From CBDAUN01 sp965214875 (GTDB taxonomy: Bacteria > Pseudomonadota > Gammaproteobacteria > Arenicellales > JAJDZL01): a stretch of DNA of 64,000 bases. A program made the position numbers and the translations under genes. The notes under the pieces were generated by a model that searched no databases, was not told where the DNA came from, and was given only the letters and a program-made list of their open reading frames with translations. Each line of letters starts with the position of its first letter. The stretch's first letter is position 1. Below are positions 9,301 to 18,089 of this stretch, piece after piece. The stretch covers positions 2,914,001 through 2,978,000 of the forward strand of contig OZ243980.1 of the NCBI GenBank assembly GCA_965214875.1, written 5' to 3'.

Positions 9301-12053
9301 GATGGGGCGGTGATTCTAGTCAAATGCTGTCCTTATGGGTTCATGCAGTTGTCGATGAACAGTGGCCCATAATCCCCACAAATCTTGAACCGCGCAGCCC
9401 TTCGAAAGCGTGGATATTAGATGAAACGATGCAACGCCAGAATTTTGCTAGCGACAAACTTATTGCTTTCGTTAAATCCCCCTATGATAAAGCGGTCAAG
9501 ATTCTGAATGCTCTTGGGGTCTACTCTCCAAAGAAAGCGCCCGTATCGAGAATTGTAGAGGAACTGCAAGATGTCGCTGAAAAATTAGATTGTCTCTTGG
9601 AAACAAAACGCCAAGCTACTGACTCGTTTATACGGGAACTTTACATTTGGCTTCAGGAAGCTTCGGCTAGAAGCGATAAATCGGAAGAGGATCTAAGGAA
9701 GTTGAAAAAAAGACCTGTTCCGCTCATGGATAATGGGAGTTTCATCGCAGTTGATCTGTCGTTGGATGCGATTATTTTGTTGAATGATGATCCCGAACGG
9801 TTACCTTACATCAAGACGGCCAAAGAGAAATTTGTTCTGCCTCTTCATGCGAGGCAACCGAAGAAAGCCCTTTACAAAGCGCTGCGCGGTGTATTTGGTT
9901 CGGATCGAGTGATGCGGGCAAGCAAGGAGAAAATTGAACTGCAGTTTCAACAAACCGAATCTGAAACGCCTCTAATTGAGCCTCTAATTGACTACTTGGT
10001 GCGCGAACTGAAGTCACAGTGCCCCAATATTCAACTAGAGCTTGCTGCGTTAATTGCGTATGCGGGTACGCCCCCCATGGATCCAAACAAAAAAACGTTT
10101 CGAAAAAAGTGGCGTCAGTTTCAAAAAACACTTGTTCGACGGGGCATTTTCACAAACCGCAATCAGGCAACCGAATCAGTCTTTGACCGGAGAGCTGAAG
10201 GCGGGGCAACCCTTTACGTTCCTTCTGAAAACGAGCCAGTGCAAGTTTTGGAAGCGTGTTGGCGCCTTATGGGGAAAAGCCAAAAGGATTCATGGGAAAA
10301 CTATGCCTTTCGATTGAAATCTGGCGAGACCGACAAGTTCTTTAATGGAAAATTGGATAACCGGGATTGGGACGAACTAGAATCAGTGGTCGGCCAAATA
10401 CAAGAAAGTAAAGTTGCAGCTCTTCAGCCAGCGCTTCTGGCGTTATACCGCTCCCGCGAACCCAATATTGAAGTTGAACAGTTTCTAAAGCATCTTGATT
10501 CAATCAGCGCCAGTCCAGACAAGATTGCAACTTATATAGGCATAGATAACGATGTCCTCAAAACGGCAATGAACGATAGCTCGCTAAGGTTTGATGATGA
10601 GCGGCAATTGCCCGTTATCGAGACACTCAGAGTCCCAATACCCGACTGGCAACAAGCACGTAGAGACTTGGACAATGAACCCGTTTCATTCTCATCGACG
10701 GTGAATATGTTCGAGAAAGAGCGTGACAACATTGTCATTTACCTTAAAGCATATTTTGCATATCACGAAAAAGATGTAAATCTTCTTCATGATTTAAAAG
10801 AGTTACTTATTGCATTCAAAAAAATATCTTGCCCAGATGTTGTTGCTCAAAAGAAAATCAACGACTTTGAAATCAATAGGCTTCCTGCAGGTGAATTCTG
10901 CTCCGTAATTAATTTGGAAACAAAGGTAGGAAAAGCGTTGGACCGAGGATTGCGGTCAATTGAGTCCGTAAATTCTGTTGATGATTTTTCAACGGCACGC
11001 ATATTGAAACGTGAAATTGACCTGTATAAACATCAAACCGAGGAGCATAGAGAATCAAATGCAAATGAAGCCGTTTCAAACGTGATACAAGTCGCTTGCG
11101 AGTTGTCGAATAACGCTATGGATGGCGAACAAATCAAATCGAAAACCGAGTTGAGCCCTTGGTTGCAAGGATACTGGGCCAATAGCTTTGCGGCACTGAG
11201 AGCTTTGCGTGAAATACTTCGAGAGAGTGCATCTGAGAAGATTTTCCAGGAGCTGGATAAAGTCGATGCGTTTACGCCGCAAAGATCAGATATAGATTCT
11301 ATAGGAAAATTACGGTCCAAATTCCCGGAGTTGGCTGAACCTGCAAACCCGACAGCATCACCAGAGGCAGAGGAGACTAAGATTCTTGGCATCCTGATTA
11401 GCGAAGATCAAATTGACAACGATCTGAATCGCGGGAGTGATGGCATTATTGGCCAAGAAATTGTCAAAGCGGCGGCGAATGAAAAAATTGATCTGATCTC
11501 ATTGGCTACGAGGAATAGAAATTCGCAATCTGGAGAAGGCATCAGCAATGGGTTTTCAGGCGGAAGAAATCAAGGTGGAAGCAGACGAAGCGGTGATCAA
11601 AAAGAAGGGGCCGATACACGCACCGGGTTGACGGGTGAGTCATTCTTTTATGAGTACGGCTGCAAACACTTACCGAATTTTGATTCCTCTTGCTGGGTGT
11701 CTGATTCCCGAAGAAAATACGGTTTTAATCAAGGCGATGATGGACTCGGGTACGATTTTGCATATACAGATATCGAGGGAAAGTTATTTGGCTCCAAAGA
11801 CCAGCCTCACTGCTTAATTGAAGTTAAATCAACTTCGTCTGCAGAAAACGTACCTTTTCCGATTACCCAAAAAGAATGGGACGTAGCCAAGCAATGCCAC
11901 ACCGGTCAAATTGCAAAAGAATATGTTATTGTGCGTGTTGCAGATGCTAAGGGGGCCCCGTACATTGCCGATGTAATTTGCAACCCTGTGCAATTGTGGC
12001 ACGATGGGAAGCTAAAACTGGATATTCTCAGTTTCAGAGTTAGAATTGATTAA
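6351..12053 (+). CDS. Giant GHKL/sacsin-type ATPase with C-terminal DUF3883 nuclease-like domain
   Basis: 1,900 residues. The N-terminus carries a Bergerat-fold ATPase: an N-box LIELIQNAED near residue 85, then LNQGAPF and a lid motif LGNKGIGFKAVF, the arrangement of sacsin-like HATPases. The last ~140 residues match the DUF3883 (NO VEIN C-terminal) type, with YDFAYTD and CLIEVKSTSS giving the D...ExK pattern of PD-(D/E)xK nucleases. The 1,400 residues between are helical and charged, with no domain I can name; a low-complexity Gly/Ser/Arg stretch precedes the C-terminal domain. ATG 6351 is chosen; TTG 6333 and ATG 6384 are alternatives. Proteins of this plan occur in bacterial defence islands, and the neighbours (DUF4143 ATPase, broken NCPFD-family gene) fit that, but antiviral activity is inference. 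Confidence 0.85.
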   Translation: MNRDEKRNNQDMADLADSDLSPRRKKQLESRQDAADDAFEIESLWKKRVASIKGQILEHEKDYLEVANVAEHIGADYHGRFLIELIQNAEDRSRKKECTTSGEHSNYLIIVRTKRAIAVLNQGAPFSKKDIESITSLGLSTKDPEKSLGNKGIGFKAVFQITDSPEVYSRPESVGDLWSENANRFCMQKRPFDDVKFSREIAKIVELELSCNPKDAEKLEKHPDNKDHKDDSTAFLIEELKKAAPFKFPKPLNRSDMKNRIEELGLSNSDVGTMSTMVVLPLPDRPETDKTVNDALRELSESDHPGATILFLTEINRLRILDRINDSEVLLQRDEGTKKLLEHGIEIRDVTTKRIESNRNCDVQTASASWWLASRRFGEGGSDSTTLDEEEALIKEAVKSLGIRTWKNVRSAHVGVGLPRSTLGEHLEPLGPCGIFCIGLPTHVDTGMPIWVNGPFHGHINRTDIDFGSQNYNRIILKEGIKVLWTAINHIKSLPDANDKRHAVLELESKAGHPFQSGITEDRDLSSEAIVLNAEGTGYFSPGELKIPAQNDIAAFNHFFAKLPDLERHGLRLPDDVLLKNCWGLLDQLRGDSEIEAKNQTYLQRPNGGQSLLERAAAEHRTESFDWWEKFLEWIIDRFEFSDIQDQCILPIGLDKLASASDRVFFRPLTASDDQPAQQDDTDLPEEAAIDDLDDKFFDNLAFLDEHRVQVREKEGLRSLTKLARKLSEQGKELVRNPRKPEIINDLLAPYLSKICTIHAQREEAIVVLAKIGDWLCKMKLKSKQLESVKLEKILVPVFVEGDQWDWLAPTDVYFGDGWLDHETDKLIREAYGESESTSHRLPSFEIFRKHLKDELDAEVEKNNWCARFKKIGVLTAPKFIQGVNTQAYFKANSFYQLKVLPEFECSCPIDEAQSYWKSYLYVIAKRRRKTSVCSGQLYYIQDPVWIDGLEREKVRTAVMKLVLLNAKEYKQKCEIKVGRYNSGWGGDSSQMLSLWVHAVVDEQWPIIPTNLEPRSPSKAWILDETMQRQNFASDKLIAFVKSPYDKAVKILNALGVYSPKKAPVSRIVEELQDVAEKLDCLLETKRQATDSFIRELYIWLQEASARSDKSEEDLRKLKKRPVPLMDNGSFIAVDLSLDAIILLNDDPERLPYIKTAKEKFVLPLHARQPKKALYKALRGVFGSDRVMRASKEKIELQFQQTESETPLIEPLIDYLVRELKSQCPNIQLELAALIAYAGTPPMDPNKKTFRKKWRQFQKTLVRRGIFTNRNQATESVFDRRAEGGATLYVPSENEPVQVLEACWRLMGKSQKDSWENYAFRLKSGETDKFFNGKLDNRDWDELESVVGQIQESKVAALQPALLALYRSREPNIEVEQFLKHLDSISASPDKIATYIGIDNDVLKTAMNDSSLRFDDERQLPVIETLRVPIPDWQQARRDLDNEPVSFSSTVNMFEKERDNIVIYLKAYFAYHEKDVNLLHDLKELLIAFKKISCPDVVAQKKINDFEINRLPAGEFCSVINLETKVGKALDRGLRSIESVNSVDDFSTARILKREIDLYKHQTEEHRESNANEAVSNVIQVACELSNNAMDGEQIKSKTELSPWLQGYWANSFAALRALREILRESASEKIFQELDKVDAFTPQRSDIDSIGKLRSKFPELAEPANPTASPEAEETKILGILISEDQIDNDLNRGSDGIIGQEIVKAAANEKIDLISLATRNRNSQSGEGISNGFSGGRNQGGSRRSGDQKEGADTRTGLTGESFFYEYGCKHLPNFDSSCWVSDSRRKYGFNQGDDGLGYDFAYTDIEGKLFGSKDQPHCLIEVKSTSSAENVPFPITQKEWDVAKQCHTGQIAKEYVIVRVADAKGAPYIADVICNPVQLWHDGKLKLDILSFRVRID

Positions 12054-12361
12054 CGATGAGCATCAATGCCGCGCATTGACATCGCAAGATTGACTGGAGA
12101 GCTTGCAGGCTATTAAGAAACAAACGAGATTGGCACACGAAACATCCTGTCTTGGTTATGCTGCAATCTATCAGACGAGGTCGCTTGCGCAGCCGCCATC
12201 AGTGACCATAAAGCTGGCAGAACAGACCAGACTTTGTGCCAGAGTCTAAGCCTCCAGAATAGAATCGGTCTCTGAATCGCGCGCCAATCTCGTGTCTTTT
12301 CTTTCCCCGGTCATTGCTCGGCACCGGTTACGACAACCGCTTTGTGGAAAGATGAGATGGT
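12054..12361. other. Non-coding gap
   Basis: I see no gene, RNA or repeat in these 308 bases, only short unrelated ORFs. Confidence 0.5.
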
Positions 12362-12741
12362 ATGAATTTATCAAAAATGAACTGGTTACATATATGCAGA
12401 TCTGAATGGCGCAGGATGCGGCTTTTCAGAAACAAGATCAAGATGTTGCGAATCAGAATACGAAAAACCTCCCATGAAGCTCCGTTTAATCGGAATGTCT
12501 TCGTAAATTGTCCGTTCGATTCTGAGTACGAGCCAATTCTGCAGTCTATCCTTTTCTGCCTCGTTCGATTAGGTTTCAAAACGCGAATAGCAAAAGAAAC
12601 AAGCAATGCCGTCGAACCCAGAGTTGTAAAGATCCTTGAACTAATCCAGATTTCGAAATATTCGATTCATAACCTTAATCGGTGTCAGTCAAGCGACGCG
12701 GACAAATTATTCCGTCTAAACGTGCCATTTGAGCTTGGGTT

Positions 12742-13689
12742 GAGATATTGCCAAAAGTAGTGCTTGGCGGTCGGTCGGCATTCAAGCGGCCATCTGGTCG
12801 TTCAGATTTTCCGCCTCGATTCCGTCTTTGAATTGCATACCTTCCACCACCTTGCCGAGCTTTCTAAAGCCGCTCAGGCGCCGCCAGCGCCGTTCGGCGC
12901 ACAATCCGAGCTCGGACAGCATGCACAGCATGCGCCGGCGGCTCAGGCAGCCCCTCGAGCGCTTGGCGCGGTGCCGGATCGTCGATAGCGTCGACTCGAT
13001 CGGGCTGGCGGTGCGGATGCTCTGCCAGTGCGCGGCGGGAAAGTCGTAGAAGGCCAGCAGCTCGTCGCGGTCCTCTGGCAGCTTCTCGGCGGCCTTCGGA
13101 TATTTCTCGCTGCAGGTGTCGGCGAAGCTCTTGAACGTCGCCCCGGCATCATCCCGGGTCTTAAGCCATCCAGATCTGCTGCAGCCGCCTGCTTCGCTCG
13201 AGGCTGGACGCTTTCGGGCAGGACGTTCAGGATGCTGCCCGTCTTGTGCAGCCGGCAGCGCCGGTGGCGGGTGTGCGGATACGCCTGGTCCAGCGCGGCC
13301 CAGAAGCCCAGCGCCCCGTCGGCGACCGCCAAAAGCCGCTCGGCGCCGTGCTCGTCAACGCCAATCAACACCAGGGCGCACAGCTTGACCATCCTCGGCC
13401 CGAAGCCCGCATCAGACCCCGGCCCGGATATGCGCCCAGCGGCGATCGGACAGGTCGGACCGCCGCCATTGCTCCATCTCCGCGTTCCACTGCTCCGCCG
13501 GGCGCCCTCGCGCGCCATCTCGGCCGGCGGATCGCGGAAATTGTCGTGCGCTTCAAGCGAAACAGGGCTGTTCCTGCTCATGAGCGGCATGCCTCTCTGG
13601 TTTGACAGGCAGATTTTGTGAATCTGCAGTCAGACCCGTTGCGCCGCTTTTTTTCAAACACCGCCAAGCACTACTTTTGGCAATATCTC
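12742..13689 (-). mobile_element. IS256-family element, degenerate, with 9-bp target duplication
   Basis: Perfect 30-bp terminal inverted repeats (12742-12771 and 13660-13689, beginning GAGATATTGCCAAAAGTAGT) are flanked by the direct repeat GCTTGGGTT (12733-12741 and 13690-13698). At 948 bp it is shorter than usual for IS256. The minus strand carries a transposase broken by frameshifts; GALGFWAALDQAYPHTRHRR and the HKTGSILNVLPESVQP segment are typical of the family. It disrupts the NCPFD-family gene. Diverged copies of its end occur near 21,554 and 47,560. Confidence 0.88.
12943..13590 (-). pseudogene. IS256-family transposase (frameshifted)
   Basis: The longest open stretch of the element's transposase. 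It includes VLIGVDEHGAERLLAVADGA in one frame and the conserved GFWAALDQ, CRLHKTGSILNVLPESVQPR block, then drifts out of frame before the C-terminal catalytic region. Central residues of the DDE domain and a normal C-terminus are missing, so it should not move itself, although its ends are intact and could be mobilised in trans. Confidence 0.75.
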
Positions 13690-14066
13690 GCTTGGGTTGG
13701 ATTTTGGGTGTAAAAAATACGCCGGATATCCGTTTTCAAACAAAGTAATTCTGATTCTTGCGGAAGAGGCCCTACCGCCTGAAGGCTGTAATGTCCGACT
13801 TAGCCGAGAGCGATATAGAAGCGCATATGGGCGAACATCAAAACGCTGTAATGAAGGCGAGAAACTGGTTTAAGTCGAATATGACAGACATCTCGGTGCA
13901 TTCAGCAAGCTCGGTGCTCGCGGAATATGAAGATTTCCAAAAGTGGTACTATCGGCGACCACTCGATAAAGGATTTTCGAATCTGGATATCCAAAACTAT
14001 CCAACCTCTGAACCGCTTTATGAAATGTCGATTTGGTGCAGTTCGTATAGAGATATAGCAAATTAA

Positions 14067-14598
14067 TCTTTAGATGGAACAGCAGCTTTTTCTCCCAACT
14101 CCCACTCTACACCAGGATGAGCGAATCATTCCAGAAACTCACTTAAACTCAAAGTAATCCCAATTACCGCTTAACATAAGCCGTATTTCAGGAGCTTTTC
14201 TAGCGCAAGCTGCGCTTTCGAGGCATCGGCGGTCATCCGCGGGGAGGCAGTACGCCGGAAAATCGTTCATGCCAAGGTGCTTCCGGAACGGAGCAGAGTT
14301 TCATTGAATGACATTTATCCTTTCCCGTCACTGATTTAGCATTTTTGAATCGTAAAGCGCAACATGCAGTCCCCAAAGCCAATAAACGGTCAACATTGAA
14401 CGCTCAATCGCCCTGACTCAGGAAATATACTGCTTGCACGCTGGCCGTGCCGCTTGTTGCTTCTGTCGCCGCCGGTTGCCCGTTGCATCTTTCGAACGGG
14501 CCAGACCGAGCGACCTCGTTTCCGAGCAGTGCCGGGCGACTGTCGGCAACGAGTCCGAATCAGGAAAAAGATTTCAGCAGTCTGATACAATCAAGGCA
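14067..14598. other. Non-coding gap
   Basis: No gene is recognised. The sequence between the broken NCPFD gene and the coiled-coil gene contains only short ORFs without ribosome-binding sites. Confidence 0.5.
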
Positions 14599-14974
14599 AT
14601 GCATGATTTTGAAAAAGCGAATGAAGAACTGAGGCAGCAAATCCAGGAGATTCAAACGCAGATCCGTGAACTGTCGACGTGCCGTGCTGGAAGAAAAAGT
14701 GAACACGAAACATGCCGAGTATGAGACAGCAATCGAGCGCATGAACGCGGCCTTTGAACGGCTGAGAGTCGATATGGCCAACCGCGACAGGGAAAATGCG
14801 ATTCGCGACAGGGAAAACGCCGAACGCGCCACCGAACGCGACAAGGAGAATGCCGAACGCGCCGCCGAACGCGACAGGGAAAATGCCGAACGGCTGATTG
14901 CGAACCAGCGCTGGGTGATGGCACTGGTCATAGGCGGCACGGGCATCATTGTCGCGGCGATCGCACTGCTCTGA
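14599..14974 (+). pseudogene. Coiled-coil protein with C-terminal membrane anchor, one frameshift
   Basis: ATG 14599 starts MHDFEKANEELRQQIQEIQ...; around 14,670 the frame must shift by one base (ELSTCR to NCRRAV) to continue VLEEKVNTKHAEYETAIERM, after which it is open to TGA 14,974. The middle is built of repeats of R-D-R-E-N-A-E-R type, a long charged coiled coil, and the C-terminus is one membrane helix (WVMALVIGGTGIIVAAIALL). About 124 residues. The plan (coiled coil plus single C-terminal helix) suggests a membrane-tethered small protein; function unknown. The frameshift may be a base error. Confidence 0.6.
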
Positions 14975-15094
14975 AAGTTGCCCGCAAGTTCGCTATCAAA
15001 GAGAAAAAAACTCTGCATGCATGGAGCGACGACCGCATACATGAGCGCACTTCCTGCGAAGAAGGTCCGTTTTCACTAACAGAACAGCCAAGAT

Positions 15095-15289
15095 TTGTTT
15101 GACGCTAGCTTTAATCAGAATATTTTCGTAAATTGTCCGTTCGACCCTGGGCACGAGCCAATTCTACAGTCTGTTCTGTTCTTTTCTGCCTTGTGTTCGA
15201 TTGGGTTGCGAACCGCGAATAGCAAAAACAAGCAACACTGCCGAATCGAGAGTTTAGTGCTGTCCGGATACTGGATTCAGCATCAATAA
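15095..15289 (+). pseudogene. Second NCPFD-family fossil
   Basis: Reads FNQNIFVNCPFDPGHEPILQ and is closely similar at the DNA level to 12,480-12,630 (shared TTCGTAAATTGTCCGTTCGA), then collapses through small deletions and stops at 15,289. It represents a duplicated and truncated N-terminus of the gene at 12,362. Confidence 0.7.
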
Positions 15290-16088
15290 AAGCGACCGGT
15301 CGGCGATTTTTTATTCTTCAGGCAGTGGCGGCCGCGCCCCTTCTGCACGCATGCTATCTTCGATTTCTTTTTTGCTTATGCCTGTTCTGTGATTAGGGGT
15401 CTTGATGCTGCAGTAGCCATTACTGCCATGCATTCCATCAATGACGGTGTCCGCACAACCCGATCTTTGCCCTTGCTTTTTTTTGGTACGCCACCGGTAA
15501 TCTTGCGCCTATCAGTTGCAGTCGCTTGGAGCGTGGGAGAACATCTAGCCGTGAGCCTGTTTGGGCTAGGCGGCGTTCTCCGCATTCTAGGCACTATGCT
15601 CCCGATTTTTGCGGTCAATTGTCCCTTTCAACGAGATGCTAGTCTTGGTCGAGATGCCCTTGGAGGCCGCCTTGGCACAGGAAATCTGGCAAGGTTACTC
15701 GGCACTTTGGCATTTTTCTAATGGAATTCGGACTTTGTTATCGGAACTCAGTTTGCCATTCATCGGTTTGGGCATCTTCCACATGGATCGATAACTGACG
15801 ATTGAAAACCGGCTACCGGCATGCAAACACATCACAAAAATTACATGAACAACTGCAGTTGACGATCGTGCACGAGGCGATCTGCAAGACAACCCGGAAC
15901 AATCTACCCGCCATAGCGCCGAGCACTTTTATGCGCATTGTTGCTGGTTAGTAAAATTGCCATTAGCCAAGCAGAAATGGCCTTTTCAAACTCGGTGCCT
16001 TGATCACGCCACCTAGCGCAGCTATTCGATCGGCATGGAATAACCACGGCAACCCTTTCTTTCCTTATGCTTTCCGCGCCGCACCCAG
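15290..16088. other. Non-coding gap
   Basis: About 800 bases between the fossil and orn. Overlapping ORFs on both strands near 15,376-15,721 have no ribosome-binding sites or family resemblance that I can see. I find nothing supportable here. Confidence 0.45.
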
Positions 16089-16670
16089 TCACTCGAACTC
16101 AATGGGATTGGCGAGCAGAAAATGGTCTCGGTAGAATCTAAGCTCCTGAATCGAATCGCGAATATCGTCTAGTGCACGATGGCGACTCGTCTTGACCTGA
16201 TCTTGAACCAGATCTTTGCGCCACCTTCGGGCAAGCTCCTTAAGCGTACTTACATCCAAATGCCTGTAGTGAAGGAAGCTTGATACCTCAGGCATATATC
16301 GGTCCAAGAATCGACGGTCCTGGCAAACCGCGTTCCCGCATAGCGGAGATTGCTTCTTTGAGGCATGCCGTTTCAGAAATGCGACAGTTTGCCTCTGAGC
16401 CTCCTCCTCATCAGTGGTTGATGCGCGGACCAGATCGATCAACCCACTGCTGCCATGCGTCGACTTGTTCCAGTCATCCATCGCAGCCAATCGCTCTTCA
16501 CTTTGGTGAATCACCAGCACAGGACCTTCAGCGACAATCTCCAAATGCATGTCCGTAACAATGGTGGCGATTTCAATAATCCGGTCGTTTTCAGGCGAAA
16601 GGCCCGTCATTTCCAGATCAATCCAGACAAGATTGGTTTTCTTTCTTCGGCTCGCTTTGCTGCTGTTCAT
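16089..16670 (-). CDS. orn: Oligoribonuclease
   Basis: 3'-5' exoribonuclease that degrades 2-5-nt RNA and linear c-di-GMP products; essential in many Gammaproteobacteria. The 193-residue protein shows the DEDDh motifs: Exo I LVWIDLEMTGL, Exo II around LCGNAVCQDRRFLDRYMP, and Exo III with SRHRALDDIRDSI, plus the HYRHLDVSTLKELARRW core. The N-terminus has a short basic extension (MNSSKASRRKK). ATG 16670 fits the family. It is transcribed in the same direction as the cyclodeaminase-like gene upstream, 44 bases away, and may share its transcript. Confidence 0.96.
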   Translation of the reverse strand: MNSSKASRRKKTNLVWIDLEMTGLSPENDRIIEIATIVTDMHLEIVAEGPVLVIHQSEERLAAMDDWNKSTHGSSGLIDLVRASTTDEEEAQRQTVAFLKRHASKKQSPLCGNAVCQDRRFLDRYMPEVSSFLHYRHLDVSTLKELARRWRKDLVQDQVKTSRHRALDDIRDSIQELRFYRDHFLLANPIEFE

Positions 16671-16714
16671 TGACTTTCCTAGCCGTTTTCGGTATCGCGC
16701 GACTCGGCAAAGAG

Positions 16715-17731
16715 CTACATGTCGCTTGGCTTCGAATAATAGCTCAAGACTGTTCCGATGCCCCGTTCACGCGCTTTTTCGACCGCCAGCATGCCAAGCA
16801 TGATGTCGCTCACGGCGAATCCCTTGTGCCAGAACAGATTGCGCTCCGATTCGCTTTCCCTTCCGGGCTTGATCTTTGCCGCGATCTCGCCGATTTCCCC
16901 ATAGACATGCTCATCTTTGAGCTCGCCAGCCTGCACGAGCTCGGCAAATTGGCCATACGGCGACACTTTGCACTGGTTCCAATCGTCTACGACGAATTTA
17001 TCGACCGTGAACGGCAGACTTCGTTCGACTGACAAAACTGCGCCATACGCCTGCAAATGGGCGCCGGGCTTTACATCCGCATCGGCCACCAGCACCTCGT
17101 GATGGAGAAGCCTCGACGCATCGATGATGATATCCGCATCGGCAACCGTGTCGCGAGCGGTTTCCATTACACGAATTTGCTTGCCGAGTTCATCGCTCAA
17201 TATTGCAGCAAACCGATCCCGTGATTGCGGCCTTTTGCTGGTCACGCGGATTTCGTCGAAGTCGAACAGCATATCCAGCATGCGAACATTGTACCAAGCC
17301 GTGCCCCGGGCGCCGATGTGGCCAAGAACTTTAGGCGATTCGCATGCCAAATGCTTGGCGCCAAGCGCGGTTACAGCACCGGTGCGCATCCAAGTAATCA
17401 GCGTGGCATCGACGATTGCCATCGGTGCGCCCGTTTCGGCATCATAAAGTGTCAGGAGCGCCAATTCAGACGGCAATCCATGCTTGTAGTTGCCATGAAA
17501 GTCGCCAATGACTTTTACACCCGCCGCATCGACCGGCTCGACATAGCCTTTAAGGACATTGAAGAGTTTTTCTGGAAAATCGAGAACCAGGTGGCTTTTC
17601 GATGGCATGATGACCTTGTTTTGCCCGTGCGCGATAAGCCCTCTCTCAATCGCATCCACAACCTCAGACAAACCAAGGTCGAGCGAATCCACATCATCTT
17701 TTGAGAGAAAAAGCAGTTCAATTCCGTTCAT
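16715..17731 (-). CDS. Ornithine cyclodeaminase / mu-crystallin family protein
   Basis: NAD(P)-dependent enzyme of the OCD/mu-crystallin family, whose members act as ornithine cyclodeaminase, alanine dehydrogenase or ketimine reductase. The 339-residue protein has the substrate loop KVIGDFHGNYKHGLPSELAL, the MRTGAVTALGAKHLA helix and the dinucleotide fold starting LGHIGARGTAWYN (with A-R-G where most have G-x-G). ATG 17731 is chosen over TTG 17737. It faces a class III aminotransferase across a 358-base divergent promoter region, which suggests joint amino-acid use, but the substrate cannot be told from sequence. Confidence 0.88.
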   Translation of the reverse strand: MNGIELLFLSKDDVDSLDLGLSEVVDAIERGLIAHGQNKVIMPSKSHLVLDFPEKLFNVLKGYVEPVDAAGVKVIGDFHGNYKHGLPSELALLTLYDAETGAPMAIVDATLITWMRTGAVTALGAKHLACESPKVLGHIGARGTAWYNVRMLDMLFDFDEIRVTSKRPQSRDRFAAILSDELGKQIRVMETARDTVADADIIIDASRLLHHEVLVADADVKPGAHLQAYGAVLSVERSLPFTVDKFVVDDWNQCKVSPYGQFAELVQAGELKDEHVYGEIGEIAAKIKPGRESESERNLFWHKGFAVSDIMLGMLAVEKARERGIGTVLSYYSKPSDM

Positions 17732-18089
17732 CTTCAATACTTCGCATCTTTACCCTTTCAAGTTGACGCATCGGCGTACCGCTATTGCGACAAGTGATAA
17801 TACATTAATGTGTCGCACATTGTGTTTTATCCAATTAATTCAAAATCAATACGTATAGAAGCGGCTTTTCACATGCGCCTGATCCTCTGGCTGTCTGTCA
17901 CAAAAGCCTGTGCATCATGAGGCTGCAGATTAGCCTTGAAACATCCATTTCATTAAAATAGGTTGCCAAGCGAGCATGAATCGATGATGATAAAGTCATT
18001 GTTTCCGGTCAATTCGGGAATTTCCTGATCCATAGCTCCGCCGACAACCACATGCTCTGATAACAACCATCTCCACCTTGAACTCTCCA
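17732..18089. promoter_or_regulatory. Divergent intergenic region
   Basis: The only space for promoters of the divergent cyclodeaminase-like and aminotransferase genes. AT-rich around 17,790-17,860. I cannot assign promoter boxes or an operator with confidence. Confidence 0.4.

Larger units (their letters stand above)
12362..14066 (+). pseudogene. NCPFD-family gene split by an IS256-type element and frameshifted
   Basis: The left part reads NRNVFVNCPFDSEYEPILQS... to VPFELGL, and the right part resumes after the insertion as ...DFGCKKYAGYPFSN. Removing 12,742-13,698 (element plus one target copy) restores the join exactly. A further frameshift near 13,757 is needed to reach LKAVMSDLAESDIEAH and the C-terminus ending at 14,066. 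The N-terminus may also be shifted: an in-frame ATG at 12,406 opens a second reading (MAQDAAFQKQ) ending just before the conserved block. The family (NxFxNCPFD start, FELGL, SDIEAH) is common in bacteria but unnamed to me; a Rossmann or TIR-like fold is only a guess. It lies 300 bases after the giant GHKL gene. A second, shorter fossil is at 15,095. Confidence 0.75.

Noticed and set aside
13028..13621. 197-codon ORF on the plus strand
   Set aside because: Lies antisense to the IS256 transposase relic, whose motifs are recognisable on the minus strand.
15376..15721. ORFs on both strands between the NCPFD fossil and orn
   Set aside because: No ribosome-binding site, biased composition, and no family resemblance on either strand.
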